A stretch of DNA of 64,000 nt from Xanthomonas sp. 3793 (GTDB taxonomy: Bacteria > Pseudomonadota > Gammaproteobacteria > Xanthomonadales > Xanthomonadaceae). The first letter of the stretch is position 1. Each line of letters begins with the position of its first letter. The stretch lies in contig NZ_JANTYU010000001.1 in assembly GCF_024806835.1 (NCBI RefSeq), positions 310,001 to 374,000 on the forward strand. The letters are read 5' to 3'. The position numbers and the translations under genes were made by a program. The notes beneath the pieces are model-generated. The model was given only the letters and a program-made list of their open reading frames with translations, searched no databases and was not told where the DNA came from. Shown piece by piece: positions 33,578-42,269 of this stretch.

Positions 33578-34708
33578 ATGTCCGAGTCCGAAGACGGCGG
33601 CGAACGCACAGAGCTTCCCACCGAAAAACGCCTGCGCGAGGCACGTGAGCAGGGCAACATCCCGCAATCGCGGGAGTTGTCCACCGCGGCGGTGTTCGGC
33701 GCCGGCGTGTTCGGGCTGATGGCCCTGGCCGGCGGCATCGGCGATGGCGCGGCGGTGTGGATGAAGACCGCGCTCAGCCCCGACCCGAGGATGCGCGAGA
33801 ACCCGATGGCGCTGTTCGGCCACTTCGGCGACCTGCTGATGCAGCTGCTGTGGGTGATGCTGCCGTTGATCGGCGTCTGCCTGCTGGCCGGACTGGCCGG
33901 CCCGCTGCTGATGAGCGGCCTGCATTTTTCCAGCAAGGCCATCATGCCCGACCTCACCAAGCTCAACCCGATGAACGGGATCAAGCGCATGTGGGGCAGC
34001 AACAGCCTGGCCGAGCTGGTCAAGTCGATCCTGCGCCTGCTGTTCGTCGGCCTGGCGGCCTGGCTGTGCATCTCCAAGAACCTGCACGGCCTGCGCTCGC
34101 TGGTGAACCAGCCGCTGGAACAGGCGGTCGGCAACGGCCTGCAGTTCACCAAGAGCCTGCTGTTCTACACCGCAGGCGCCTTGGTGCTGCTGGCCGCCAT
34201 CGACGCGCCGTACCAGAAGTGGAACTGGATGCGGAAGCTCAAGATGACCCGCGAAGAGATCAAGCGCGAGATGAAGGAGAGCGAGGGCAGCCCGGAGGTG
34301 AAGGGCCGTATCCGCCAGATGCAGATGCAGATGTCGCAGCGCCAGATGATGGAGGCGGTGCCCAAGGCCGACGTGGTGCTGATGAATCCGACCCACTACG
34401 CGGTGGCGCTCAAGTACGAAGGCGGCAAGATGCGCGCCCCGATCGTGGTGGCCAAGGGCGTGGACGAAATGGCCTTCCGCATCCGCGAAGCCTGCGAACA
34501 ACACCGGGTGGCGATCGTCACCGCACCGCCTTTGGCACGCGCCTTGTATAGAGAAGCTCAAATCGGCAAGGAAATTCCCGTGAGACTCTATTCGGTCGTG
34601 GCCCAGGTGCTCTCCTACGTCTACCAGTTGCGTGGCTGGAACGGCGGCCCGATGCCGGAATTGCCGTCGCTGGACGTGGATGAGTTCGGCAAGGGAGCCA
34701 GCGCATGA
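33578..34708 (+). CDS. flhB: Flagellar export switch protein FlhB
   Basis: FlhB is the export-gate component that switches secretion from hook to filament substrates. The 376-residue protein starts with the family-typical DGGERTELPTEKRLREAREQ, has four transmembrane helices within about residues 30-215, and a cytoplasmic domain with the self-cleaving NPTH motif at residues 270-273. The DEMAFRIREACEQH and PLARALYREAQIG segments are conserved. It is coupled to flhA by ATGA. Confidence 0.98.
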   Translation: MSESEDGGERTELPTEKRLREAREQGNIPQSRELSTAAVFGAGVFGLMALAGGIGDGAAVWMKTALSPDPRMRENPMALFGHFGDLLMQLLWVMLPLIGVCLLAGLAGPLLMSGLHFSSKAIMPDLTKLNPMNGIKRMWGSNSLAELVKSILRLLFVGLAAWLCISKNLHGLRSLVNQPLEQAVGNGLQFTKSLLFYTAGALVLLAAIDAPYQKWNWMRKLKMTREEIKREMKESEGSPEVKGRIRQMQMQMSQRQMMEAVPKADVVLMNPTHYAVALKYEGGKMRAPIVVAKGVDEMAFRIREACEQHRVAIVTAPPLARALYREAQIGKEIPVRLYSVVAQVLSYVYQLRGWNGGPMPELPSLDVDEFGKGASA

Positions 34709-36798
34709 GCGCCCAACCCGCCCCGATGAACGCCCGGCGCATCATGGAGTTGCTGCGCAACGGCCTGGGCGCGCCGCTGGCGCTGATGGCCATGCTGGCC
34801 ATGCTGATGGTGCCGCTGGCCGCGCCGGTGCTGGATGCGCTGTTCACCTTCAACATCGCCATCTCGCTGATGGTGCTGCTGGCGGTGGTGTACGTGCAGC
34901 GCCCGCTGGAATTCACCATTTTCCCGATCGTGCTGCTGATGACCACGATGCTGCGGCTGGCGCTGAACGTCGCCTCCAGCCGCGTGATCCTGATCAACGG
35001 CCAGGACGGCCATGCCGCGGCCGGCAAGGTGATCGAGGCGTTCGGCCAGTTCGTGATCGGCGGCAACTACGCCGTGGGTATCGTGGTATTTGCGATCCTG
35101 ACCATCATCAACTTCGTGGTCATCACCAAGGGTGCCGGACGCGTGTCGGAAGTGACCGCGCGCTTCATCCTGGACGCCATGCCCGGCAAGCAGATGGCCA
35201 TCGACGCCGACCTCAACGCCGGTTTGCTGACGCGCGAGGAAGCCAAGGCCCGCCGCGAGGAAGTGCGCGAGGAAGCCGACTTCTACGGCGCGATGGACGG
35301 TGCCAACAAGTTCATCCGCGGCGACGCCATCGCCGCCATCCTGATCCTGTTCATCAACCTCATCGGCGGCATGGCGGTGGGCATGTTCCAGCACGGCATG
35401 AGCTTTGTGGATGCCGCCTCCACCTACACCCTGCTGTCGATCGGCGACGGCCTGGTGGCGCAGCTGCCGGCCCTGCTGGTGTCGTCCTCGGTCGCCTTGC
35501 TGGTGACCCGCGCCTCGCGTGCGCAGGACATGCGCGGGGCCATGATCAGCCAGGTGTTCGGCCAGCACCGCGCGTTGGCGGTGGCCGCAGCCATCCTGGG
35601 CCTGGTCGGCCTGGTGCCGGGCATGCCCAACGTCGCGTTTTTGACGCTGGGCCTGATCCTGGGCGTGATCGCCTGGAAAATGTACAAGCGCAGCTTGGTC
35701 GTCGCCCCGACCGGCGACCCCGCCAGCGACCCCAAGGCGGCCGCCGCAGCCACTGCCGCACAGGCCAGCGCGGAACTGAGCTGGGACGAACTGCGCCCGA
35801 TCGACCCGCTGGGCCTGGAAGTGGGCTACCGCCTGATCCCGCTGGTGGACAAGCACCAGGGCGGCGAACTGATGGCGCGCATCAAGGGCGTGCGCCGCAA
35901 ACTCACCCAGGACATCGGTTTCCTGGTGCCGCCGGTGCATATCCGCGACAACCTGGAGTTGTCGGCCAACGCCTATCGCCTGCTGGTGCATGGCGTGCCG
36001 GTGGCCACGGCCGAGATCTACCCCGACCGCGAGCTGGCGCTGGACCCGGGCGGTGCACTCGGCCAGCTGGACGGCATTCCCGGCAAGGACCCGGCGTTCG
36101 GCCTGGATGCCACCTGGATCCAGCCGCATCAGCGCTCCTACGCCGAATCGATGGGCTATACCGTGGTCGACCCGGCCACCGTGGTGGCCACCCATCTGTC
36201 GCACCTGATCCGCGAACACGCCCCGGAACTGCTCGGTCACGAGGAAGTGCAGCAATTGCTGGCGACCCTGGCCAAGACCGCGCCGAAGATGGTGGAAGAC
36301 CTCACCCCCAAGGCGCTGCCGCTGTCGGTGGTGGTGCGCGTGCTGCAGAACCTGCTGATCGAGCGCATCCCGGTGCGCCAGCTGCGCAAGATCGTCGAAG
36401 CCTTGGTCGAGCACGCCCCGCACAGCCAGGACCCGGCCACCCTCACCGCCGCGGTACGGACCTCGCTGGGCCGCTTCATCGTGCAGGAGATCGCCGGCAT
36501 GTCCGCCGAACTGCCGGTCTACACGCTGGCCCCGCAGCTGGAGCGCGTACTGCAGGAATCCACCCACGGCAACGGCGTGGCACTGGAGCCCGGCCTGGCC
36601 GAGCGGCTGCACCAGAGCCTGGCCGATTGCGTCGGCAAGCAGGAAGCCCGTAACGAACCGGCCGTGGTCCTGGTACCCGGCCAGGTCCGCGCCGCGCTGG
36701 CCCGCCTGGTCCGCCACAGCGTGCCGAGCCTGTCGGTGCTGGCCTACAGCGAAGTGCCGGAAGACAAGCGTCTGAAGCTGGTCGGCACGATCAGCTGA
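34705..36798 (+). CDS. flhA: Flagellar export gate protein FlhA
   Basis: FlhA forms the nonameric export ring that receives substrates and chaperones. The 697-residue protein has eight transmembrane helices in its first 330 residues, including the conserved cytoplasmic FHIPEP-type loop (GKQMAIDADLNAGLL with EADFYGAMDGANKF), followed by the cytoplasmic domain (LGLEVGYRLIPLVD, IPVRQLRKIVEAL, DPATLTAAVRTSLGRFI). Length is normal. Confidence 0.98.
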   Translation: MSAQPAPMNARRIMELLRNGLGAPLALMAMLAMLMVPLAAPVLDALFTFNIAISLMVLLAVVYVQRPLEFTIFPIVLLMTTMLRLALNVASSRVILINGQDGHAAAGKVIEAFGQFVIGGNYAVGIVVFAILTIINFVVITKGAGRVSEVTARFILDAMPGKQMAIDADLNAGLLTREEAKARREEVREEADFYGAMDGANKFIRGDAIAAILILFINLIGGMAVGMFQHGMSFVDAASTYTLLSIGDGLVAQLPALLVSSSVALLVTRASRAQDMRGAMISQVFGQHRALAVAAAILGLVGLVPGMPNVAFLTLGLILGVIAWKMYKRSLVVAPTGDPASDPKAAAAATAAQASAELSWDELRPIDPLGLEVGYRLIPLVDKHQGGELMARIKGVRRKLTQDIGFLVPPVHIRDNLELSANAYRLLVHGVPVATAEIYPDRELALDPGGALGQLDGIPGKDPAFGLDATWIQPHQRSYAESMGYTVVDPATVVATHLSHLIREHAPELLGHEEVQQLLATLAKTAPKMVEDLTPKALPLSVVVRVLQNLLIERIPVRQLRKIVEALVEHAPHSQDPATLTAAVRTSLGRFIVQEIAGMSAELPVYTLAPQLERVLQESTHGNGVALEPGLAERLHQSLADCVGKQEARNEPAVVLVPGQVRAALARLVRHSVPSLSVLAYSEVPEDKRLKLVGTIS

Positions 36799-36801
36799 GG
36801 C

Positions 36802-37338
36802 GTAGGAGCACACCCGGTGCGACGGGCTGTCCCGGGGACGGCCCATCGCGCCCAAGGGCGCTCCTACGACGTGTCGGATATCCGACCACATGCCGCAAGG
36901 CAGGACATCCTGTAGGAGCGCGCCTGGGCGCGACGGCTTTACCGGGACAGCCCGTCGCGCCCGGGTGCGCTCCTACGACACGCCGCGCTGCCCCTGTAGG
37001 AGCGCCCTCGGGCGCGACAGGCTTTACCGGGACGGCCCATCGCGCCCAAGGGCGCTCCTACGACGTGTCGGATATCCGACCGCATGCCTCCTGTAGGAGC
37101 GCACCTGGGCGCGAGGGCTTTACCGGGACAGCCCGTCGCGCCCAGGTGCGCTCCTACGACACGTCGCGCTGCCCCTGTAGGAGCGCCCTTGGGCGCGACA
37201 GGCTTTATCGGGACGGCCCATCGCGCCCAAGGGCGCTCCTACGACGTGTCGGATATCCGACCATATGCCTCCTGTAGGAGCGCACCTGGGCGCGACGGCT
37301 TTACCGGGACAGCCCGTCGCGCCCAGGTGCGCTCCTAC
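36802..37338. repeat. Array of six ~65-bp hairpins with a 181-bp higher-order period
   Basis: Six imperfect palindromes, each opening GTAGGAGCG and closing CGCTCCTAC, lie at 36802-36867, 36912-36976, 36996-37061, 37093-37157, 37177-37242 and 37274-37338. Two spacer types alternate: a GACGTGTCGGATATCCGACC type (itself palindromic) and a GACACG-CGCGCTGCCCCT type. Copies 2 to 4, 3 to 5 and 4 to 6 are each 181 bases apart, so the unit of amplification is a pair of hairpins plus both spacers. They fit the REP/GTAG class of Xanthomonadaceae intergenic elements. Confidence 0.92.
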
Positions 37339-37695
37339 GATTGCATCAGCGCTCCGGTACAGCCCACCGGCAACCACAACAGGCTGGCCGCCAGGCACCA
37401 GATCCAGGCGTCGGAAATCCGCCACTCGGCGAAATCTCCAATCGATTGCATGACGCCGACCGCTGAAAGCGACACGAGCGCGACTGGGTGGCGGTTCGCG
37501 CAGGCGCTCGGTGCGCTCCAACACACCAGATCTGCCCTGCCGCCCAGCACACAGGCGCCGTCAAACCGGCAGGTAACGCTGCCGAAAATTTCAATAGATG
37601 CAAGCACTTAACGCAGTACACGCAGCGCAGCATCTACACCCAGCCGCCTCGGCGCGCTCCCACCCCCTCTCGCCAAAAACCCAGCACTGCGGTTT
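37339..37695. other. Rest of the flhA-flhF gap; possible decayed reverse-strand gene
   Basis: No confident gene. A reverse-strand frame at 37335-37607 (90 codons) ends with a hydrophobic stretch, DAWIWCLAASLLWLPV, that could be the tail of a decayed membrane protein, but nothing else supports it and it begins in the hairpin array. Confidence 0.25.
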
Positions 37696-37711
37696 TGGCA
37701 CGCCGCGTGCA
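37696..37711 (+). promoter_or_regulatory. Sigma-54 type promoter of the flhF unit
   Basis: TGGCACGCCGCGTGCA has a perfect -24 half and correct GG-N10-GC spacing; the -12 half reads GTGCA rather than TTGCA. Transcription would start near 37722, leaving an unusually long leader of about 150 bases before flhF. Confidence 0.75.
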
Positions 37712-37794
37712 TTAGCTCTGGCGAGACCGCAGACAGCACCACCGCTGCGGGGCGGATGGCAGGACTTGGAACAACCGAACGGGACAGGCAACTC

Positions 37795-37875
37795 ATGACG
37801 CTGGCAACACACCCACATTCATCGCGCACCCGTCCGGCGTCCGGCGGGTCCCGTTCCTGGAGGCATGTGGCATGA
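37795..37875 (+). CDS. Possible 26-residue leader peptide overlapping flhF
   Basis: A small frame (MTLATHPHSSRTRPASG..., Arg/Ser-rich) starts downstream of the sigma-54 element and ends in an ATGA overlap with the flhF start, with the flhF ribosome-binding site (GGAGG at 37859-37863) inside it. The arrangement would allow translational coupling. There is no family evidence and it may be chance. Confidence 0.25.
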   Translation: MTLATHPHSSRTRPASGGSRSWRHVA

Positions 37876-39578
37876 AGATCAAACGCTTTGTCGCCCCGGA
37901 CATGCGCACCGCATTCCGCATGGTGCGTGAGGAACACGGCCCGGATGCCGTGATCCTGTCCAACCGCCGTACCGCCGAAGGCATCGAGATCGTCGCCGCC
38001 AGCAACTACGACGAAGAGCTGGTGCAGCGCGCCCTGGAAACCGCCCGCGAAACGCCGGCCCCCGGCACCGCGCCGGTCCAGCAGGCTCCCGTGCAGCAGG
38101 CTCCCGTGCAGCAGGCTCCGGCCCAGCCGGCGCAGGTTGCCGCCCGCCCGGCCGCGCCGGTCCACGCTCCACTGAAGCCCGCTGCCGAGACCATGAGCCA
38201 CCGCCAGCGCGTGGCCAGCGCCGCCGAAGACATGATTGCTGCCATGGCCCTGCGCCAGCCGGCCAGCGTGCCGCGCCAGGCGCCGGTCGCCACCCCGATC
38301 CGCAGCGCCGCGCCGATGCCGGCCGCGCAGGAACTGGCCGCGCCGGTCGTGCAGCGTCAGGAACACGCGCTGTCGGCGGTGCCGGAACAGCTGTTCGCCG
38401 ACTTTCTGACCACCGCCCCGGTGCAGCGCCCCGCCGTGCAGGCCGCTCCGATGCAGGCGCCGACCCCGGTCGTTGCCGCAGCAGTCGCCGCCCCGGCCTA
38501 CGCCGCGCACGGGCAGGACGACGATGGATTCGACGACGAAGCCGACTTCGACCTGGACGACGCGCTGCCGCAGATCCTGCCGCCGGCCGCACTGCCGCCG
38601 ATCGTGGTCGCCCCGCCCGCCCCCGCCGCACTGTCCGCAGTGCCGGTGGCCGCCGCGCCGGCCCCGCAGAACGACGAAGAACTCAAGCAGCTGCGCGGCG
38701 AACTGGCGCTGATGCGGCAGATGATCGAGCGCGAAATGAACCGCCTCACCGACGAGCGCCTGCGTGGCTCGCCGGTGCGTGCGCAGGCACTGGAGCTGAT
38801 GGACGACTACGGCTTCGATGCCGGCCTGACCCGCGACGTCGCCATGCAGATCCCGGCCGATACCGAATTGCACCGTGGCCGCGGGCTGATGCTGGGCCTG
38901 CTGTCCAAGCGCCTGCCGGTGGCCCCGGTCGACCCGCTGGAACGCGGCGGCGTGATCGCCCTGGTCGGCCCGACCGGTGCCGGCAAGACCACCACCATCG
39001 CCAAGCTGGCGCAGCGCTTCGCCGCCCAGCACGCCCCGCGCGACGTCGCCCTGGTCACCACCGACACCTTGCGCGTCGGTGGCCGCGAGCAGCTGCACAG
39101 CTACGGCCGCCAGCTCGGTATCGCCGTGCACGAGGCCGACAGCGCCGAAAGCCTGCTCGAGCTGCTGGACCGCCTGCGCGACTACAAGCTGGTGCTGATC
39201 GATACCGCCGGCATGGGCCAGCGCGACCGCGCCCTGGCCGCCCAGCTGAACTGGCTGCGTGCCGCCCAGCAGGTGACTTCGCTGCTGGTGCTGCCCGCCA
39301 ACTCCCATTTCGCCGACCTCGACGAGGTCGTGCGCCGCTTTGCCCACGCCAAGCCCCAAGGCGTGGTGCTGACCAAACTCGACGAGACCGGCCGCTTCGG
39401 CAGCGCCTTGTCGGTGGTGGTCGACCACCAAATGCCCATCACCTGGGTGACTGACGGACAGCGGGTCCCCGACGACCTGCACCGCGCCAATGCCGCCAGT
39501 CTCGTTCTTCGCCTTGAAGATTTGCGGCGCGCTGCCGATAAGCCCTGTACTCCGGAGCACAACCATGCAGTCGCGTGA
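37872..39578 (+). CDS. flhF: Flagellar placement GTPase FlhF
   Basis: FlhF is an SRP-type GTPase that places the flagellum at the cell pole. The 568-residue protein has the basic N-terminal B domain (MKIKRFVAPDMRTAFRMV), a long Ala/Pro/Gln-rich linker that includes a QQAPV tandem near 70-85, an acidic patch near 215, and the NG domain: Walker A GPTGAGKTTTIAKL, VTTDTLRVGGREQL, LIDTAGMGQRD and VLTKLDETGRFG. It overlaps flhG by 14 bases. Confidence 0.97.
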   Translation: MKIKRFVAPDMRTAFRMVREEHGPDAVILSNRRTAEGIEIVAASNYDEELVQRALETARETPAPGTAPVQQAPVQQAPVQQAPAQPAQVAARPAAPVHAPLKPAAETMSHRQRVASAAEDMIAAMALRQPASVPRQAPVATPIRSAAPMPAAQELAAPVVQRQEHALSAVPEQLFADFLTTAPVQRPAVQAAPMQAPTPVVAAAVAAPAYAAHGQDDDGFDDEADFDLDDALPQILPPAALPPIVVAPPAPAALSAVPVAAAPAPQNDEELKQLRGELALMRQMIEREMNRLTDERLRGSPVRAQALELMDDYGFDAGLTRDVAMQIPADTELHRGRGLMLGLLSKRLPVAPVDPLERGGVIALVGPTGAGKTTTIAKLAQRFAAQHAPRDVALVTTDTLRVGGREQLHSYGRQLGIAVHEADSAESLLELLDRLRDYKLVLIDTAGMGQRDRALAAQLNWLRAAQQVTSLLVLPANSHFADLDEVVRRFAHAKPQGVVLTKLDETGRFGSALSVVVDHQMPITWVTDGQRVPDDLHRANAASLVLRLEDLRRAADKPCTPEHNHAVA

Positions 39579-40449
39579 ATACGCCAAGCTGACCAACGCC
39601 TTCCCCCTGTCGGCGACCCGTCCCGAGCCCCTGGGCCCGGTGCGCACCATTGCCGTGACCGGCGGCAAGGGCGGCGTGGGGAAAACCAACATCTCCGCCA
39701 ACCTAGCGGTGGCACTTGCCGACATGGGCAAGCGCACCCTGCTGCTGGACGCCGACCTGGGCCTGGCCAACCTGGATGTGGTGCTGGGCCTGTCGCCCAA
39801 GTACACCCTGGCCGACCTGATCGCCGGCCGCTGCACCCTGGATGAAGTGATCATCGAAGGTCCCGGCGGCGTGCTGGTGGTGCCGGCCGCCTCCGGTCGC
39901 CGCCACATGGCCGAACTGGCCCCGGCCCAGCACATCGGCCTGGTCAACGTGTTCTCCGAACTGGAACGCGACCTGGACGTGATGGTCATCGACACCGCCG
40001 CCGGCATCACCGACAGCGTGCTGACCTTCTGCCAGGCCGCCCAGGACACCGTGGTGGTGGTCTGCGACGAACCGGCCTCGATCACCGACGCCTACGCGCT
40101 GATCAAGGTGCTCTCGCGCGAACGCGGCGTGGACCGCCTGCAGATCATCGCCAACATGGTGCGCGACCCCAACGAAGGCCGCCTGCTGTACGACAAGCTC
40201 TCCCGCGTCTGCGAAAAGTTCCTCGGCGACGTGTCGCTGAACTATCTCGGCCACGTCCCGCAGGACGACTGGTTGCGCCTGTCGGTGCAGCGTCAGCAGC
40301 CGGTCATCAAGGCCTACCCCGCCAGTCCGTCGGCGCAGGCCATCGCAGAAATCGCTCGCCGTACCTCGCGCTGGCAGGCCCCCACCGTGCCGCGCGGCAA
40401 TGTCGAGTTCTTTGTCGAACGCATCATTCAACGGGGAGTGGCCGCATGA
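39565..40449 (+). CDS. flhG: Flagellar number regulator FlhG (FleN/MinD-like ATPase)
   Basis: FlhG restrains flagellar number by stimulating FlhF and antagonising the sigma-54 activator FleQ. The ATG at 39565 gives 294 residues with an N-terminal SREYAKLTN helix, the deviant Walker A KGGVGKT (Lys35 and Lys40), LLLDADLGLANLDV and VIDTAAGITDSVL. A C-terminal amphipathic tail (FFVERIIQRG) could bind the membrane. The start lies inside flhF. No fleQ gene is in the window. Confidence 0.96.
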   Translation: MQSREYAKLTNAFPLSATRPEPLGPVRTIAVTGGKGGVGKTNISANLAVALADMGKRTLLLDADLGLANLDVVLGLSPKYTLADLIAGRCTLDEVIIEGPGGVLVVPAASGRRHMAELAPAQHIGLVNVFSELERDLDVMVIDTAAGITDSVLTFCQAAQDTVVVVCDEPASITDAYALIKVLSRERGVDRLQIIANMVRDPNEGRLLYDKLSRVCEKFLGDVSLNYLGHVPQDDWLRLSVQRQQPVIKAYPASPSAQAIAEIARRTSRWQAPTVPRGNVEFFVERIIQRGVAA

Positions 40450-41213
40450 GCACCGCTACCGCAACCACGGCCAGCGCGCAGTACCGCGCCGTGCAGCGCA
40501 ACAACGCCAACGACGTGGTGACCCAGCACGCCGACTTGGTCCGCCGCATCGCCCACCATCTGGCTGCGCGTCTGCCGGCCAGCGTGGAAGTGGACGACCT
40601 GATCCAGGCCGGCATGATCGGCCTGATCGAGGCCTCGCGCAGCTACGACTCCGAACAGGGCGCCTCGTTCGAAACCTATGCTTCGATCCGCATCCGCGGC
40701 TCGATGATCGACGAGATCCGCCGTGGCGACTGGGTGCCGCGTTCGGTACACCGCCGTGCCCGCGACGCCGCTGCGGCGGTGCGCAAGATCGAGCAGAACA
40801 CCGGCCGCGCCGCCGCCGCCACCGAGGTGGCCGCCGCGATGGAAATGCCGCTGCCCGACTACCTGCGCCTGATGGAAGATGCCGCACGCGGCCAGGTGCT
40901 GAGCCTGGAATCGCGCATCGAGGATCACGGCGAGCTGGACACCACCGCCAAGGGTGGCCCCAATCCGCAGCAGATGATGGAGCGTGGCGAATTCGGCCGC
41001 GAGCTGGGCAAGGCCATCGGCCAGTTGCCCGAGCGCGAGCAGCTGGTGCTGTCGCTGTACTACGAACAGGAATTGAACCTGAAGGAAATCGGCGCCGTAC
41101 TCGGTGTCAGCGAGTCGCGCGTCTGCCAGATCCATGGCCAGGCCGTGGTGCGTTTGCGCGGCCGCCTCAAAGTCTTCGAACTGGCCGATGCCGGTGTCGA
41201 AATTGACGACTAA
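40446..41213 (+). CDS. fliA: Sigma-28 factor FliA
   Basis: This 255-residue sigma factor directs late flagellar, motor and chemotaxis genes. Region 2 (LVRRIAHHLAARLPASVEVDDL, GMIGLIEASRSYD, SFETYASIRIRGSMIDEIR), region 3 and region 4 (LPEREQLVLSLYYEQELNLK, IGAVLGVSESRVCQIHGQA) are complete. It overlaps flhG by ATGA. Sites it would recognise are visible at 24469, 53636 and 57434. Confidence 0.98.
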   Translation: MSTATATTASAQYRAVQRNNANDVVTQHADLVRRIAHHLAARLPASVEVDDLIQAGMIGLIEASRSYDSEQGASFETYASIRIRGSMIDEIRRGDWVPRSVHRRARDAAAAVRKIEQNTGRAAAATEVAAAMEMPLPDYLRLMEDAARGQVLSLESRIEDHGELDTTAKGGPNPQQMMERGEFGRELGKAIGQLPEREQLVLSLYYEQELNLKEIGAVLGVSESRVCQIHGQAVVRLRGRLKVFELADAGVEIDD

Positions 41214-41248
41214 TTTTTTCGCGTATTTTTTAGCGTTAGGAGCTTGAT

Positions 41249-41641
41249 GTGAACAAGAACATGCGGATCCTGATCGTGGACGACTTCTCGACGATGCGAC
41301 GTATCGTCAAGAATCTGTTGGCGGATCTCGGCTTCACCAATACCGCAGAGGCCGAAGACGGCAACAGCGCACTGGCTGCGTTGCGCGCGGGCCCGTTCGA
41401 TTTCGTGGTGACGGACTGGAACATGCCCGGCATGACCGGCATCGACCTGCTGCGCAACATCCGCGCCGACGCCAAGCTCAAGCACCTGCCGGTGATGATG
41501 GTGACCGCCGAAGCCAAGCGCGAGCAGATCATCGAAGCGGCGCAGTGCGGCGTGAACGGCTACATCATCAAGCCGTTCACCGCGCAGACGCTGGAAGAAA
41601 AGCTGGGCAAGGTGTTCGAACGTCTGGCGGCGACCGCCTGA
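41249..41641 (+). CDS. cheY: Chemotaxis response regulator CheY
   Basis: The 130-residue receiver starts at a GTG six bases after AGGAG. It has the acidic pocket Asp11/Asp12, the phospho-acceptor Asp56 in VTDWNMPG, the switch Thr in MMVTAEA and the Lys in IIKPF. It is very close in layout to the enterobacterial CheY that binds FliM. It overlaps cheZ by one base (TGATG). Confidence 0.97.
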   Translation: MNKNMRILIVDDFSTMRRIVKNLLADLGFTNTAEAEDGNSALAALRAGPFDFVVTDWNMPGMTGIDLLRNIRADAKLKHLPVMMVTAEAKREQIIEAAQCGVNGYIIKPFTAQTLEEKLGKVFERLAATA

Positions 41642-42267
41642 TGAACGCCACCGTGGAAACCGATGCCGAACGTGCCGCGTTGATCGAGCGCCTGCAGAAC
41701 GCGCTCGATGCACTGGAAAGCGGTGACCAGGTCGCCTGGCGTCGCGAGGTCGATCACCTCGCCGCCCTGCGCACACGCCCGATGATGCAGAGCCTGAGCC
41801 GGCTCGCGCGCGAACTCGGCCAGGCGCTGGGCGAATTGCCCACGGTGCCCGAGGAAGCCGGCGAACTGGACGATGCCTGCTCGCGCCTGGACCATGTGGT
41901 GGAAATGACCGAAAAGGCCAGCCATCGCACGCTGGACCTGGTGGAAGAATGCCGCGTGCTGGCCAACCAGCTGCGCGACGGCGGGCTCAATGAAGACCAG
42001 GGCGCGCTGCTGGAAAAGATGCGCCACAACCTGACCGAGCTGTCGCTGGCGCAGAGCTACCAGGACCTCAGCGGGCAGATCATCCGCCGCGTGGCCGGGA
42101 TCGTGCGCCGCGTGCATGAAGGTTTCGGTGCCTTGGGCCTGCCGCCCAAGAACACCGAGCCGAAGAAAGACGACGGCGGTCTGGCCGGCCCTGCAATCAA
42201 GGGCCTGGACCGTCACGCGGTGTCGCAGGACGACGCCGACGATTTGCTGTCCGGATTGGGGTTGTAA
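41641..42267 (+). CDS. cheZ: CheY-P phosphatase CheZ
   Basis: CheZ dephosphorylates CheY-P. The 208-residue helical protein contains the catalytic YQDLSGQIIRRV segment (the Gln after GlySer-type turn inserts into the CheY site) and the C-terminal CheY-binding tail SQDDADDLLSGLGL. The ATG overlaps the cheY stop; a longer frame from 41545 is inside cheY and is rejected. Confidence 0.96.
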   Translation: MNATVETDAERAALIERLQNALDALESGDQVAWRREVDHLAALRTRPMMQSLSRLARELGQALGELPTVPEEAGELDDACSRLDHVVEMTEKASHRTLDLVEECRVLANQLRDGGLNEDQGALLEKMRHNLTELSLAQSYQDLSGQIIRRVAGIVRRVHEGFGALGLPPKNTEPKKDDGGLAGPAIKGLDRHAVSQDDADDLLSGLGL

Positions 42268-42269
42268 CC

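Noticed and set aside
36802..37338. CRISPR array
   Set aside because: The repeated units are palindromes of about 65 bases and the spacers fall into only two repeated types; there are no cas genes.
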